This document shows, piece by piece, positions 7,160 to 15,574 of a stretch of DNA of 64,000 bases. Below the pieces are notes generated by a model. That model saw nothing but the letters and a program-made list of their open reading frames with translations. It made no database searches and was not told the origin of the DNA. The position numbers and the translations under genes were made by a program. Within the stretch, counting starts at the first letter, position 1. Each line of letters opens with the position of its first letter. Origin of the DNA: an uncultured Oceanospirillaceae bacterium (GTDB lineage: Bacteria; Pseudomonadota; Gammaproteobacteria; Pseudomonadales; Balneatricaceae); assembly GCA_937138495.1 (NCBI GenBank), contig CAKZPE010000051.1:1-64000 (forward strand), given 5' to 3'.

Positions 7160-8908
7160 ATGAAAAAAAATAATAACTGGCCGAAGCGACTGCTGTTAAG
7201 CGCAGCGATTTCCATGGCCACCATGGGAGTGGCACAGGCTGATCAGTACAGTGATGCAGCGCAAAAGTGGGTAGCTGAAGAGTTTGGCCAGTCCACATTA
7301 ACCAAGGAGCAACAGCTGGAAGAGCTGGCCTGGTTTGCGAAAGCGGCCGAACCTTTCCGTGGTATGACGATTAACGTCGCCTCTGAAACCATTGCGACTC
7401 ACGAATATGAGTCCAAAGTTTTAGCGAAAGCCTTCACCGAACTGACCGGTATCAAGGTTGTTCACGACCTGATTCAGGAAGGCGATGTGGTTGAGAAGCT
7501 GCAAACACAAATGCAGTCTGACCGTAATATTTACGATGCCTACATTAACGATTCCGATCTGATCGGTACACACTTCCGCTACGGTAAAGTGTTCCCGGTA
7601 TCCGACATGATGGAAGGTGATGGCAAAGACTACACCCTGCCAACTCTGGATCTGAAGGACTTTATCGGTCTGGACTTCACCACCGGCCCTGACGGTAAGC
7701 TGTATCAGCTGCCGGATCAGCAATTCGCGAACCTGTACTGGTTCCGTGCTGACTGGTTCGCCCGTGACGACCTCAAGAAGCAGTTCAAAGACATCTACGG
7801 CTATGAGCTGGGTGTACCGAAGAACTGGTCTGCTTATGAAGACATTGCTGAATTCTTTTCTAAGCACGTAAAAGAAATCGATGGCCAGCGCGTCTATGGT
7901 CACATGGATTACGGTAAGAAAGATCCGTCGCTGGGCTGGCGCTTCACCGATGCCTGGTTTTCTATGGCCGGTGCCGGCGATAAGGGCCTGCCAAACGGTC
8001 TGCCTGTTGATGAATGGGGTATCCGTGTAGAAGGTTGTCAGCCAGTGGGTGCAAGTGTTGCCCGCGGCGGTGCCACCAACGGCCCGGCAGCCGTGTACGC
8101 CACCACCAAGTATGTGGACTGGCTGCGTGATTATGCGCCACCACAGGCACAGGGCATGACGTTCTCTGAAGCGGGTCCTGTACCGGCACAGGGTGCGGTT
8201 GCTCAGCAGATCTTCTGGTACACCGCATTCACCGCCAGCATGATCGAAGACGGCCTGCCGGTTGTAAATGAAGACGGTACACCAAAATGGCGTATGGCGC
8301 CTTCTCCGAAGGGCCCGTACTGGGAAGAGGGCATGAAGCTGGGCTATCAGGACACCGGTTCATGGACCTTCATGAAGTCTACCCCGGACGACCGTCGTCT
8401 GGCGGCGTGGCTGTACGCACAGTTCACCGTGTCTAAGACGGTTTCCCTGAAGAAGACCCTGGTTGGCCTGACGCCTATCCGTGAGTCAGATATCAACTCT
8501 CAGGCAATGACTGACGCAGCACCTAAGCTGGGCGGTCTGGTGGAATTCTACCGCAGCCCTGCACGTACTCAGTGGACGCCAACCGGCACCAACGTACCGG
8601 ATTATCCGAAACTGGCGCAGCTGTGGTGGCAGTACATTGCTGAAGCGGCAAACGGTGAGAAAACCCCACAGAAAGCACTGGATGGTCTGGCGGCTGCACA
8701 GGACAAAGTCCTCAAGCGTCTGGAGCGTGCAGGTGTTCAGGGCGAGTGTGGTCCTAAGCTGAATCCTAAGGTAGATCCGCAGGAATGGCTGGCCAAGCCG
8801 GGTGCTCCGAAAGCCAAGCTGGCTAACGAGAAGCCTCAGGGTGAAACCGTTGCGTATGACGACCTGCTGCAAAGCTGGAAGGATGCGGCAAAAGTCGCGA
8901 AGAACTGA
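7160..8908 (+). CDS. glpV: Glycerol-type ABC importer substrate-binding protein GlpV
   Basis: A large periplasmic binding protein (582 residues from the ATG at 7160). I prefer 7160 to the in-frame ATG at 7148 because a GAGG lies seven bases before it and it gives a normal signal peptide: MKKNN, a hydrophobic core, cleavage after GVAQA. The length of about 580 is typical of GlpV and exceeds usual sugar-binding proteins. The 232-base gap after glpU contains GAAAGTA-like repeats, two ACCGGTAA copies and an imperfect stem-loop at 7095-7119, which may adjust binding-protein expression relative to the membrane subunits. A strong terminator follows at 9006. Confidence 0.87.
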   Translation: MKKNNNWPKRLLLSAAISMATMGVAQADQYSDAAQKWVAEEFGQSTLTKEQQLEELAWFAKAAEPFRGMTINVASETIATHEYESKVLAKAFTELTGIKVVHDLIQEGDVVEKLQTQMQSDRNIYDAYINDSDLIGTHFRYGKVFPVSDMMEGDGKDYTLPTLDLKDFIGLDFTTGPDGKLYQLPDQQFANLYWFRADWFARDDLKKQFKDIYGYELGVPKNWSAYEDIAEFFSKHVKEIDGQRVYGHMDYGKKDPSLGWRFTDAWFSMAGAGDKGLPNGLPVDEWGIRVEGCQPVGASVARGGATNGPAAVYATTKYVDWLRDYAPPQAQGMTFSEAGPVPAQGAVAQQIFWYTAFTASMIEDGLPVVNEDGTPKWRMAPSPKGPYWEEGMKLGYQDTGSWTFMKSTPDDRRLAAWLYAQFTVSKTVSLKKTLVGLTPIRESDINSQAMTDAAPKLGGLVEFYRSPARTQWTPTGTNVPDYPKLAQLWWQYIAEAANGEKTPQKALDGLAAAQDKVLKRLERAGVQGECGPKLNPKVDPQEWLAKPGAPKAKLANEKPQGETVAYDDLLQSWKDAAKVAKN

Positions 8909-9005
8909 TGTGAGCAGTTAATCTGCCTGACTGAAAGTCGCTGCACAGAGGGTAGTCTGCCCGGCACCGCTGTGTAGCGCTCATACTTTTGAACAACTGT
9001 TCAGT

Positions 9006-9043
9006 GCTTACTTGCCTGCCTGGGGCGGGTAAGCATTTTTTTT
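9006..9043 (+). terminator. Rho-independent terminator of the glp operon
   Basis: GCTTAC and GTAAGC arms (9006-9011 and 9029-9034) enclose a GC-rich CCTGCC/GGCGGG inner region, followed by eight T at 9036-9043. It closes the glycerol transporter operon. Confidence 0.85.
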
Positions 9044-9130
9044 GGCTGGTCGTTATGTACTGAGTGTGTTGTTGAGCAGGGTAATGGCAGCAAACAATTC
9101 TTCTGTTATCCGGCTTTCTGAGTGTTGGGC

Positions 9131-9346
9131 TTACGGGTTGTTAGGGCTCTTTTTCAGCGTTGCCCGGATTTTATGGCCTTTCCACATCCACAAGCCTGAC
9201 AGTGTCAGCACCGGAACCACGACAAGCTGATTCAGCAGGGTAAACCATTCCAGACTGCTCCATGGTGAGTAGATATAGGTGCCGATTAATACTGCCCCAA
9301 TAATATGGATGCTGCGGACAACCTGTCTTTCTTTTAGCATTTTCAT
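9131..9346 (-). CDS. Small membrane protein, unknown
   Basis: A 71-residue protein with two hydrophobic segments (about 10-28 and 37-54) and a basic C-terminal tail (WKGHKIRATLKKSPNNP). I do not recognise a family. It is the left end of a run of small leftward genes whose base composition is AT-richer than the flanking operons. A GAT(C)AGGGATG-like context lies before the ATG. Confidence 0.6.
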   Translation of the reverse strand: MKMLKERQVVRSIHIIGAVLIGTYIYSPWSSLEWFTLLNQLVVVPVLTLSGLWMWKGHKIRATLKKSPNNP

Positions 9347-9385
9347 CCCTGATCTCCGATTCCGTGTTATGCAGTTGGTGCTGCG

Positions 9386-9574
9386 TTATTTTTTCTGCCT
9401 GTTGCTCTCATACTCGTCATAGGGCAGGTTATTTTCCCTAAGGCAGTCTTCCATTGCGGTTGTTGGCAGATCACGGCAATCCCAGCGGTTGCCTTCCTGA
9501 ATCTGAGTATAAATTTCTTCGTTGCTGCAGGCGGTAAGTAACAGCATGCAGAATGTAATTAGTATGATTTTCAT
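9386..9574 (-). CDS. Small predicted lipoprotein
   Basis: A 62-residue product beginning with a signal peptide and lipobox (LLLTAC, Cys at 16), so the mature protein is a lipid-anchored peptide of about 47 residues, acidic and polar, with two further cysteines. No family recognised. It may be transcribed with the small membrane protein downstream at 9131-9346. Confidence 0.6.
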   Translation of the reverse strand: MKIILITFCMLLLTACSNEEIYTQIQEGNRWDCRDLPTTAMEDCLRENNLPYDEYESNRQKK

Positions 9575-9925
9575 ATGTGTTTTTCCCTGTGAAACCTGTA
9601 TTCGGCGGACAATCGCTGGCGGGTCTGAATGGAGTGGATCGTGACTGCCGGGAATTAATGCCTGTCGGCATCAGAGACATAAACTGGCTGAGGGAGAGGT
9701 AGGCATTGCATGCAAGACGCTCCGTGTCCTGACGCTGAAGGGGTTTGATCGCCCGTTCAACAGTTAAAATCCATGTACAGATTAATCCTATCGGAAGCGG
9801 CTGTTCATTTCGAGAATGTGGCTTTGCCTGTGAGAAGTAACTTTTGAGGGCTGCAGACGTGCAACCCATAAGGGCCTCAGATACATACGGATATAATGAT
9901 CAGCGTGGTTTAGCCTGATGAATGT
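9575..9925. other. Gene-free stretch in the accessory region
   Basis: About 350 bases without a convincing gene. A leftward open frame runs through it into the lipoprotein gene, but it overlaps that gene and has no family character or good start. I see no repeat, transfer RNA or terminator here. Confidence 0.4.
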
Positions 9926-10615
9926 CTATGCACCAATTTTAGGAAGCTGGGTGGTTTTAATGATGGTTCTTTTTGCCAGATCAATGATTGCTGAATATGA
10001 AATATTATCTTTTTGATAAATAAGAAATAATTCCTTTTTGCTCAAGAGAGTATGATCCACAATCAGCTCAACTTCGTTTATCAGTTCTTTATAGTTTGAG
10101 CCATCAGGGCTGGCTATGGCAATAATTGATAAGTCGTCAGCGGACAGGCGATTGTCGCTGTCTGAATCCAGTTTTACCAACTGATACAGGATTGCGATAA
10201 CAGGGTCTTCAGCGTTGTAATCATCCCGCTTCAGCCAGTCACTGCGTTCAATCAGGTAGTCTGTATGGTCAAACAGCCATTTTTCCTGAAGCGTTTCAGT
10301 ATCAATGAATAGATAATTTCTGGTTGAATTCGATGATTTGCTGAAATAAGAGCGGTTAAACGACTGGTTTGAATGAAGAGGGATTATCAGTGTTTTTCCA
10401 TCGTTTAGCTTTGAAAGCTGTCCCAGGTTCCAGCTTTCTTTTATCTCAGTATCTTCCTCGAGGTTGACAATATTACTGGTGTTTCTTTCTCTGGTGACAT
10501 CATTAAAGAGTTTATAGGTGATAAATATGAGTACACCTACGGAAAGAATACCCGCCAGGGCAATAACCAGCCCGTTAAAGCGCCAAACTGACTTAAAAAA
10601 CGTATTGTCTTCCAT
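9926..10615 (-). CDS. Membrane-anchored hypothetical protein
   Basis: A 229-residue protein with one N-terminal membrane segment (about residues 13-35) and a hydrophilic domain outside. Near residue 150 it has LDSDSDNRLSADDL, which resembles an EF-hand calcium loop (D-x-D-x-D-N-x-L-S-x-x-D). No family recognised. The gene ends 68 bases downstream of the broken gene at 10684-11037, so the two may have been co-transcribed. Composition is AT-rich. Confidence 0.65.
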   Translation of the reverse strand: MEDNTFFKSVWRFNGLVIALAGILSVGVLIFITYKLFNDVTRERNTSNIVNLEEDTEIKESWNLGQLSKLNDGKTLIIPLHSNQSFNRSYFSKSSNSTRNYLFIDTETLQEKWLFDHTDYLIERSDWLKRDDYNAEDPVIAILYQLVKLDSDSDNRLSADDLSIIAIASPDGSNYKELINEVELIVDHTLLSKKELFLIYQKDNISYSAIIDLAKRTIIKTTQLPKIGA

Positions 10616-10683
10616 GATATATCTTCCATCATTTTAGCGTTAATAACGCCGGGTTAAGGTTGGAAACAGTGGCCTGTACAGGT

Positions 10684-11037
10684 TTACTGATTCGAAAACA
10701 GTGCATCGGCCGGATTTGGGCATTGCTCATCTGCTATCGCCATCACCTGTTGCTGTAAATCCTGACTCTGGCTGATTTCCGGATATTTTACCGATAATTC
10801 ATTAAAGCACTGGCTGGCTGCGTTGATGACGCCCAGCATTTCTCCCTGTGCCGCGATAAGTGCGTTGGTATCTCCGGATGCCTGGGCAGCGTTGAGCATT
10901 TCCATGGCCTGTTCGATTTATGCGTAGGGTGCTTCCATACAAGCACAGACGTCATCAGCCGCTTCATTGAGATCCGGTGTTGCCAGCGCAGCGCCAGAGA
11001 AAGACATTAATATGCAAATAATCAGTGAGTGACGCAT
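10684..11037 (-). pseudogene. Broken paralog of the exported protein at 15575, premature stop
   Basis: From the ATG at 11035-11037 the frame runs for 39 codons (signal peptide, then PDLNEAADDVCACMEAPYA) and meets TAA at 10918-10920, then continues with IEQAMEMLNAAQASGD to the original stop at 10684. Length (354 bases) and sequence match the intact paralog at 15575-15928 codon for codon; there residue 40 is Gln. So a Gln codon became a stop. An internal restart at the ATG at 10905 would give 73 residues without the signal peptide, which is unlikely to be functional. Confidence 0.85.
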
Positions 11038-11198
11038 ATCCTGTATCCTCCTTTTAATTTGTTAAAAATCAATGTGAGAAATCGCTCCGGGACAGTGTGT
11101 CTGTAAAAGCAGGGGAAATGCAGGTGTTGTTCATGACTTAATTCACGTTATCTGAGCTACCTTAACGGTGATTGAAAGTAGCGCCGAACGACTCAGCC

Positions 11199-11268
11199 CC
11201 CTGATTTGACGCTATTACTGCTTTTACAGGTATCAACCATTGTAGTTGGTATTGGTGATTCTGTTGTT
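11199..11268. repeat. Repeat copy A, end of the DUF4265-like frame
   Basis: This stretch (CCCCTGATTTGACGCTATTA and onward, including AACCATTGTAG) is clearly similar to 16089-16157. Both copies lie just upstream, in the leftward sense, of the paralogous exported-protein genes, so the duplicated block was longer than the gene alone. Similarity drops out in the sequence between. Confidence 0.65.
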
Positions 11269-11568
11269 CCTGTGGGTGTGAAAGCTGTGATTTGACAGAA
11301 TTAGAGCTAGCGCAAGCCCGGCCCAGCAGATGGTTATATGGCCGCTGTAAGTATGTACTTTCAGAATGGCGGGCAGATGTTCATCAGACAATGTTCTTGC
11401 ATAAACAATGTCATAAAAGTTGAGTCCGTAGGCATAAAATGGCGTATTGCGAAGGCGGTATAAACTATCTCCCAAGATTTCAGCACAGAATGATTTAGTG
11501 GCTGCCTGCTGGTTGTCTTGCAGTTCAACATATACTTTGGTCAGGCTGTCAGGATTCATCTTATTCAT
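11233..11568 (-). pseudogene. DUF4265-type protein with replaced C-terminus
   Basis: The first 75 residues fit DUF4265: KVYVELQ, then SFCAEILGDSLYRLRNTPFY, AYGLNFYDIVYA and a final SGHITI. The remaining residues (WAGLALALIL, then a His/Asn-rich tail) do not continue the family and coincide with a sequence repeated near 16.1 kb, so the 3' half seems lost by recombination. The frame is open for 111 codons, so it could still be expressed. Function of the family is unknown to me; it is often found in small-gene accessory regions. Confidence 0.55.
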
Positions 11569-11594
11569 GCCTGATTGCTCTTAAATATGATCTT

Positions 11595-11939
11595 TCAGGT
11601 ATTCCTTGTGTGTACTCTTGTTCCGGTTATCGCGCCAGCCATGATTGAGAAAGTTATACTTAGCGGCCAGACTTTATCTGTGAAAGAGTCCATTTGATTG
11701 GCCGTTGTGAAGCTTATAACGAGTAAGGGAATTGTGATTATCAGTGCGCTGATGAAGGCAGGTATAAACCAACGGTTACCGTTTATGTTGATCATCATAA
11801 ACGGTAATACAAAACCTGAGATCATACCTGCAATACAAATTGCATCTCCGCCATTGACGTTCATCTGTTGGTAAATCAGGACAGTGCCAGTTGAAATGCA
11901 CAGCATTAAAAGCACTGTAAACAAGATGGCATATTTCAT
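11595..11939 (-). CDS. Small polytopic membrane protein
   Basis: A 114-residue protein with four predicted membrane segments and almost no soluble part. Its ATG overlaps the TGA of the gene upstream (ATGA at 11936-11939), so the two are translationally coupled and probably form a complex or act together. I recognise no family. The next segment downstream is the truncated DUF4265 frame. Confidence 0.6.
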   Translation of the reverse strand: MKYAILFTVLLMLCISTGTVLIYQQMNVNGGDAICIAGMISGFVLPFMMININGNRWFIPAFISALIITIPLLVISFTTANQMDSFTDKVWPLSITFSIMAGAITGTRVHTRNT

Positions 11940-12229
11940 GTTTCAGCCTCCTCTGGAGAAGGATCTGCCCACAGCAGAGGTAATCCCGCAAATATGCCGA
12001 AGCACACACTGATCAGGATGGCTGGCCAGACTGTTTGTATAAATGCAGTAATCGCGCATGCAGAGAAGTAGGAGATACATCCCAAACTGTATGGTCCTAA
12101 ATTACTATAGATTGTCAGTGCGAAGGGGAAAGTCAGGTTGGTTACAACGGCCCCTGCGAATGAATTGAATCGAATATTCGTAAACAGCCAAAACAGCGGG
12201 AGGCATAACACGCTTGCAATGAATAGCAC
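11936..12229 (-). CDS. Small membrane protein, possibly the 3' part of a longer interrupted gene
   Basis: From a GTG at 12229 the frame encodes 97 residues with three hydrophobic segments and an acidic end (DPSPEEAET). The frame stays open and protein-like upstream of the GTG (ISWIPPQGLYIFILYAPIV), back to a TAG at 12311-12313 that is the stop codon of the next gene in the same frame, with no ATG between. So either translation starts inside a membrane segment at GTG, or this and 12311-12529 were one gene of about 197 codons now split by a TAG. Confidence 0.5.
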   Translation of the reverse strand: MLFIASVLCLPLFWLFTNIRFNSFAGAVVTNLTFPFALTIYSNLGPYSLGCISYFSACAITAFIQTVWPAILISVCFGIFAGLPLLWADPSPEEAET

Positions 12230-12310
12230 GATTGGAGCGTATAGAATGAATATATAGAGCCCCTGTGGAGGTATCCAACTGATCAGCTCTTCCTGCTGTC
12301 TATGTTCAAG

Positions 12311-12529
12311 CTAAACTTTTCTTATTCCTACAAGATACGTGTCTATATAAGAAAAAATTAACGTGCCAATAAGTATGCCCAGGTATTCCCGGCACAGGCG
12401 TTTGCCGCCAATGTCGAGAATGCCTTTTCCGTGAGCTGTGATTCTTAATTTCCATGCCATCAGACACAGAATTAAAATCACAATTAAGACGGGGAAGAAA
12501 AATGCCAGTACTGCAAAATCCGTTGCCAT
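12311..12529 (-). CDS. Small membrane protein, possibly the 5' part of an interrupted gene
   Basis: A 72-residue frame with a strong membrane segment (about residues 6-26) and a second at about 48-66. It ends at TAG 12311-12313 and is in the same frame as the membrane gene at 11936-12229. No family recognised. See that entry for the possibility of a single gene with an internal stop. Confidence 0.5.
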   Translation of the reverse strand: MATDFAVLAFFFPVLIVILILCLMAWKLRITAHGKGILDIGGKRLCREYLGILIGTLIFSYIDTYLVGIRKV

Positions 12530-12753
12530 GTGTTGCTCCCTGAACGTAATCCCTTTGCCTGCGTTAAGGTGTCGGTGGCGTAAACCGGAGCAGGTGTTCT
12601 GAATATCATTCCTTTTATTAAAAGGTAGATGGTGAAACAGGATGGGGCAAATTATGGTCTACAGCCGCTGATTTGTGATGGAGTATCAGAAAGGATTGAA
12701 GCTAGGTGTGCGGTTATAGGCTAGCAGGAGGCCGAATGTTTAGGGAGGCAAAA

Positions 12754-13188
12754 TCACTGTTGAATGTCTTTGCGTACACTCATGAGGATTTTACCGAGTT
12801 TGTTTAATCCTGTGCCGTCTTTACCGCAGCCCCAGTAGTAGTCACCGGGAGCATTTTCGACAATATGTTCCTGTGCGGTTGACAGTAAAAGTGCAGCAAG
12901 TGCCTGGTGTGTTTTGAATTTCTGTAACACGGCCCGGTACATAATCTCATCTTTAACGGTTTCCCAGTCACTGCGAATCGGTGCTTTTCTACTTCTTCCC
13001 AGTTCCGCAGCCTGTTTGGCTGTATGGGCTGTTTGAATGCGGTTTTTATAGTCCTGATCGGTGAACTTCTGCGCCTGAAAATAATGCTCAACGGTAGGCC
13101 ACCATATAGCATCCATTTCGATGCCATGTTTAGAGAAATTAGAGAAGTCACCGAACGGATCATTCTTGGTGTAGAAGTAGATAGTCAT
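12754..13188 (-). CDS. NADAR-domain protein, YbiA-like N-glycosidase
   Basis: A 144-residue single-domain protein with the NADAR signatures: GDFSNF near the start, WWPTVEHYFQAQKF at about 29-42, LGRSRKAP in the middle and WGCGKDGTGLNKLGKILM at about 118-135. E. coli YbiA of this family cleaves the N-glycosidic bond of riboflavin-pathway intermediates, and other NADAR proteins remove ADP-ribose from guanine in nucleic acids. Which of these it does cannot be told from sequence. There is no DarT-type toxin gene beside it. A 225-base gap with no gene follows. Confidence 0.88.
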   Translation of the reverse strand: MTIYFYTKNDPFGDFSNFSKHGIEMDAIWWPTVEHYFQAQKFTDQDYKNRIQTAHTAKQAAELGRSRKAPIRSDWETVKDEIMYRAVLQKFKTHQALAALLLSTAQEHIVENAPGDYYWGCGKDGTGLNKLGKILMSVRKDIQQ

Positions 13189-13289
13189 TCTTTTCCGGTG
13201 ATATTTTCATTGGAGCAGGACTGCTTCATTTGCTCTGTTCGGATGTAAAAAGGGGGGAATACTCATTGTCAGTATTCAGTTGTTATGTT

Positions 13290-13670
13290 TTAAAAAATGG
13301 CCCACGGATTGAATCCCATACTTTGAATAGCCGGTGCCAGTACATTAGCAAGGAATTCTTTTTCTTCGGTATCTAAATCATTCCAGGGAAGGTCATCTAC
13401 AAGTTGGATTATCTGTTTTCTCAGATCTGCCTCAGTCAGCTCTGACTTCTCCGACAGTGCTTTAAGGTCCAGCAGAAATTGCTTAGTGGTCTGTTCCATG
13501 AAATGTATCGTTTCAGGGGGGGAGGGGATAAGCCCCCGTGATTCCCAGGCTGGCGTTGCGTAATTATCTTTTGCTAACAGATCATCAATCATATTCACTC
13601 CGTTTGCCCATGACATGGCAGGGAAAACAAACATCAGTGCCAGAATAGTTTGCTCCATTTTCATATCCAT
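13290..13670 (-). CDS. Exported hypothetical protein, possibly DUF4844-like
   Basis: 126 residues; a signal peptide (core LALMFVFPAMSWA, cleavage likely after SWA) and a helical acidic mature part ending NVLAPAIQSMGFNPWAIF. The pattern SRGLIPSP, then LDTEEKEFLANVL resembles the DUF4844 group as I remember it, but this is weak. No function proposed. It is one of a series of unrelated small leftward genes each with its own spacing. Confidence 0.55.
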   Translation of the reverse strand: MDMKMEQTILALMFVFPAMSWANGVNMIDDLLAKDNYATPAWESRGLIPSPPETIHFMEQTTKQFLLDLKALSEKSELTEADLRKQIIQLVDDLPWNDLDTEEKEFLANVLAPAIQSMGFNPWAIF

Positions 13671-13768
13671 AATAGTCAGAGCATAGTTGATGATCCCGGG
13701 AGTTGCTTAGCACTGTTAAGCCAAAGCATATAACTGTGCATCCTGTATATCAGCGTGGTTGAGTGGTT

Positions 13769-14206
13769 TTATGCCGAGAGAGTTCTCAAGGTATCTGATA
13801 TTTGGCTGGCTCCGCCAAAAGTATGGTTTAACCATTTGGAATGCTTGTATATATGTTTGTTTCCGGGGCCAATAATGTGGATGCCCTGAACGATTACAGC
13901 ATGGAAGCCAGAGCTGTCTGTTTGCAGGTCTGAATCTGAAAGGTTTCTGATTTTTGAATCTGATATCAGTACTATGTAAAGGCCTATTTCGCGGATTGCC
14001 CAGCAGGCTTTCGTAATACGAAAGACCTCCTTACGGATGATTTTTATTTGTTCTTCAAGAGTAAGAGATGCGTCGTAATTTGTTGATACCAGACAATAAC
14101 GTGCCAGCCCTTTTTTTCTGACCATACAAACCTTCAGAATGTCTGAGGAGGGCAGGAGTATCGGATAGAGTGATGGGTGGAGCTCTTTTTTTATAGTTTC
14201 GTGCAT
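13769..14206 (-). CDS. Hypothetical soluble protein
   Basis: 145 residues, no signal peptide or membrane segment, mixed alpha/beta appearance (IGLYIVLISDSKI, FHAVIVQGIHIIG). I recognise no family. AT-rich like its neighbours. The ATG at 14204-14206 is followed by MHETIKKELHPSL; upstream a CACAAGGTAG element may serve as ribosome site. Confidence 0.5.
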   Translation of the reverse strand: MHETIKKELHPSLYPILLPSSDILKVCMVRKKGLARYCLVSTNYDASLTLEEQIKIIRKEVFRITKACWAIREIGLYIVLISDSKIRNLSDSDLQTDSSGFHAVIVQGIHIIGPGNKHIYKHSKWLNHTFGGASQISDTLRTLSA

Positions 14207-14277
14207 ATGACTACCTTGTGAGTGGCAAAAAACCTGTCAGTGCCCAGAGTACGCTTGTGTCTGTGTGCGCCTGTTAT

Positions 14278-14694
14278 TCAGGGCTCATCGATGGCAAGTC
14301 TGCCGTTCACAATGCTGGCTTTAATTGACAGCCTGCGCTCAAGGTAATGAACAAATTCATAGTCTTCATCTGACAACGCCGGAAGCTTATTATTTTTGAT
14401 TAAGAACTTCATGAATAAGCGCCACTGTTCCGGATCTTCTGTTGCCGGTGCCAGCAGTGAAACCAGCGCAGTCGTCTTTTGTGATTCAGACAGCCTGTTT
14501 GATGCTTCGGTCAGGGCAAGTGAAGCGTCTGACATTTGATTGGATGCTGTTGACAGTTTGTTCGCCTTCTCTGCTAAAAGAAGTGATTGCTTTGCAGCAA
14601 TTGCTGATGCTTGTGACGACCGGTATGCCACCACTGAAAAAGCTGTTGCTACCACAAAGCTGACGACAGATATTGCTAAAGCGTAATCGTCCAT
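14278..14694 (-). CDS. Hypothetical protein with N-terminal membrane helix and coiled coil
   Basis: 138 residues. One membrane segment at about 5-25, then a Ser/Ala/Lys/Glu-rich stretch at 30-75 that looks like a coiled coil, and a compact C-terminal part (EDPEQWRLFMKFLIKNN onwards). No family recognised. A purine-rich AAACGAAGGAACT precedes the ATG at 14694. Confidence 0.55.
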   Translation of the reverse strand: MDDYALAISVVSFVVATAFSVVAYRSSQASAIAAKQSLLLAEKANKLSTASNQMSDASLALTEASNRLSESQKTTALVSLLAPATEDPEQWRLFMKFLIKNNKLPALSDEDYEFVHYLERRLSIKASIVNGRLAIDEP

Positions 14695-14826
14695 ATCAGT
14701 TCCTTCGTTTTAGTTTGTTGGTATTCCGTTTTTAACCAAATGTTTTTGCAAAGATTATTTGAAAAACACACGGGTCTGAATGTGGTCAGTCAGATCTTCG
14801 GTTGTATGCAGGTGCGTTTAGGTTAT

Positions 14827-15471
14827 TCAGATCCGGTACCACCCGTACCAGAAATACTCTGATTTTTTATAGTGCAGGTTTTCAGTGCTGTCACTGAGTA
14901 AGGCGTGAAAGTCCTCTTCAGTGATGAAGTTTTTAAGTATTTCGTGGCGGGTGCCATCTTTCAGTGTGCGGATCTGGTAGGTGTTACCTTCTGAGTCCCG
15001 GCGGCTGACCGGGGTGCTGTTACCGTCAACGTAGAGGTTGTCTGCGAATATAACGGTACTGCCCGGTTCAAGGTGTTCGTGAAGGGTGCGCAGAAATGAG
15101 TTTCGCTTGCTCTTTTCTACGTGTGACAACCAGAAACCGGCATAACAGGCGTTGGCTTTTGTTGTGACTTTGTTCAGGCTGTAGGCATCGTCGGTTACAA
15201 AACGGATATTCGGATTTAAATAATCTTTGCTTCTGGCAACCCGCAGCACTTCGTTGTTGTAATCCGTTGCCAGTACGCTTGCCGCATCTGCACTGTATTT
15301 TTGTGTCCAGAATCCGGTACCGCAGGCGATTTCCAGCACATTTTTTCCGGCCAGGCTGTGTTTCAGAAACTCTGTGAGCAGCTGGATATCCTTTTGCCGT
15401 TCCGGCCTGGTGTAAACTTCATCAAATTCTGCCGCACGTTTTTTGTAGTATTCCTTTAACTCAGTATCCAA
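14827..15471 (-). CDS. Class I SAM-dependent methyltransferase
   Basis: 214 residues with the Rossmann-fold motif I VLEIACGTG (45-53), acidic loop TDYNNE after strand 2, DDAYSL and a GFWLSHVEKSKR stretch at motif IV/post-IV. The N-terminus YYKKRAAEFDEVY resembles small-molecule methyltransferases of the Methyltransf_11/25 group. The substrate is unknown. It is flanked by unrelated small genes of the accessory region, with gaps of about 100 bases on both sides. Confidence 0.82.
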   Translation of the reverse strand: MDTELKEYYKKRAAEFDEVYTRPERQKDIQLLTEFLKHSLAGKNVLEIACGTGFWTQKYSADAASVLATDYNNEVLRVARSKDYLNPNIRFVTDDAYSLNKVTTKANACYAGFWLSHVEKSKRNSFLRTLHEHLEPGSTVIFADNLYVDGNSTPVSRRDSEGNTYQIRTLKDGTRHEILKNFITEEDFHALLSDSTENLHYKKSEYFWYGWYRI

Positions 15472-15574
15472 ATCCGTTTTCCTTTCAGTGTTGTTGATCT
15501 GATCTTAAACCCGGACTCTATCTATTCAATCGTCCGATTGCTGATGTGTACGTTCTGATTCAGCAAAAACAGAT

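Noticed and set aside
9471..9869. Leftward 132-codon frame in the gene-free stretch
   Set aside because: It overlaps the lipoprotein gene in another frame, has no ribosome site and no family-like composition.
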